This document shows, piece after piece, positions 63,411-64,000 of a stretch of DNA of 64,000 nucleotides. The position numbers and the translations under genes were made by a program. Location of the stretch: positions 124,001 through 188,000 of the forward strand of contig NZ_MJEI01000107.1 of the NCBI RefSeq assembly GCF_002095395.1, written 5' to 3'. The DNA comes from Williamsia sp. 1135. GTDB lineage: Bacteria > Actinomycetota > Actinomycetes > Mycobacteriales > Mycobacteriaceae. The notes under the pieces are model-generated. The model did no database searches, had not been told where the DNA came from, and saw only the letters and a list, made by a program, of their open reading frames with translations. The stretch's first letter is position 1. Each line of letters opens with the position of its first letter.

Positions 63411-64000
63411 GTGTCCGAGAACCCAGTTGTCTTGCCCGCTGCCACGATCACGGTGGCGGCCGGGACCACCGCGGGGGCGGCTCTACGCGAGAGCGGGCAT
63501 CCGAACAAGGGCCCGGAGGCCATCGTCGTCGTCCGAGACGCGCAGGGTTCCCTTCGGGATCTGTCCTGGTCGCCGGAGCAGGACGCGGTGGTAGAGCCCG
63601 TGGCCGCAAATACCGAGGACGGCCGCAGTGTGATCAGGCACTCCGCCGCGCACGTGCTGGCGCAGGCCGTGCAGGAACTCGACCCGACGGCGAAACTGGG
63701 TATCGGCCCTCCCATCGAGAACGGTTTCTACTACGACTTCGACGTCGATCAGCCGTTCACCCCCGAGAACCTGACCGCGCTCGAGAAGAAGATGAAGCAG
63801 ATCATCAAATCCGGGCAGCGCTTCTCGCGGCGGGTCTACGGAACGGTCGACGAGGCGAAGGCCGAGTTGGCGGGCGAGCCGTACAAACTCGAATTGGTCG
63901 ACGACAAGGGATCGGCGGACGACCCGGAGGTGATGGAAGTCGGCGGCGGTGAGCTGACCGCGTACGACAATCTCAATCCCCGCACCGGTGAACGGATTTG
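63411..64000 (+). CDS. thrS: Threonyl-tRNA synthetase (N-terminal part)
   Basis: The first 196 codons of ThrS. An N-terminal TGS-like domain ([18 protein letters not shown]) is followed by the editing-type second additional domain start [18 protein letters not shown] with its His residues, then [25 protein letters not shown]. It charges tRNA-Thr. The start is uncertain: GTG 63411 has AGGAG upstream, while in-frame ATG codons at 63390 and 63354 are also possible. The 3' end lies beyond the window. Confidence 0.95.
   Translation, partial: MSENPVVLPAATITVAAGTTAGAALRESGHPNKGPEAIVVVRDAQGSLRDLSWSPEQDAVVEPVAANTEDGRSVIRHSAAHVLAQAVQELDPTAKLGIGPPIENGFYYDFDVDQPFTPENLTALEKKMKQIIKSGQRFSRRVYGTVDEAKAELAGEPYKLELVDDKGSADDPEVMEVGGGELTAYDNLNPRTGERI

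Overview
This window looks like the chromosome of a high-GC mycolic-acid actinobacterium (order Mycobacteriales), most likely Gordonia or a close relative. That placement is inference from gene content. The window carries sigA, sigB, ideR-galE, ppgK, suhB, cei, dut, the ceoB/ceoC TrkA pair, dxs, hemE-hemY-hemQ and an AftC-type arabinosyltransferase. Many lie in the order I recall for the Mycobacterium tuberculosis Rv2670-Rv2714 region. The mycothiol-dependent formaldehyde dehydrogenase and the arabinogalactan enzyme also fit. No phage, insertion sequence or CRISPR array was seen.

Layout. 1-10 kb: a truncated DJ-1/PfpI gene behind two palindromic operator-like sites, a Ski2-like helicase with a PAC2 protein, mscR with a metallo-beta-lactamase-fold partner, an exported SGNH hydrolase, and a three-gene cassette (membrane protein, zinc-ribbon membrane protein, SPFH-GYF protein). 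10-21 kb: a lipoprotein, a DUF4192 protein, galE and ideR, then acuC overlapping a GNAT/acyl-CoA synthetase fusion, sigB, a methyltransferase and DUF3099. 21-31 kb: DUF3039, a YihY membrane protein, a helicase, a DUF7455 protein, an EamA exporter, a DUF952 protein, a two-component system broken by two frameshifts, a Cys-tailed DUF5685 protein and a monoacylglycerol-lipase-like hydrolase. 31-46.8 kb: the conserved sigA-ppgK-suhB-cei-dut-ceoBC-APC-TrmA-dxs block. 46.8-57.7 kb: an RNase D-like nuclease, DUF3000, the coproporphyrin-dependent haem genes, an AftC-like enzyme, an exported hydrolase-fold protein, a RibD-like reductase, an AFG1/ZapE ATPase and an acetyltransferase. 57.7-64 kb: four tRNA genes, a serine-recombinase-like protein without its serine, DUF2461, two overlapping acyl-CoA dehydrogenases, a small membrane protein and the start of thrS.

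Genes are tightly packed. Many same-strand neighbours overlap by ATGA or GTGA. Many promoters look leaderless: a TANNNT-like -10 sits 6-7 bases before the start codon (acuC, eamA, dut, DUF3093, the APC permease, DUF3000, zapE). This pattern was used to choose several starts.

Themes that tie genes together: opposing protein acylation and deacylation (acuC with the GNAT/ACS fusion); sigma-factor control, with a probable ECF-type promoter before sigB; mycothiol-linked detoxification; haem synthesis through coproporphyrin; cell-envelope arabinan; and potassium uptake regulation.

The items most worth a second look are the two frameshifts in the histidine kinase/response regulator pair, one caused by a 7-bp tandem duplication; the serine-less recombinase with a co-translated partner and inverted repeats at its promoter; the divergent leaderless promoters of dut and DUF3093 with overlapping -10 elements; the GAGC-rich repeat array upstream of ideR; and an exported hydrolase-fold protein without its nucleophile.
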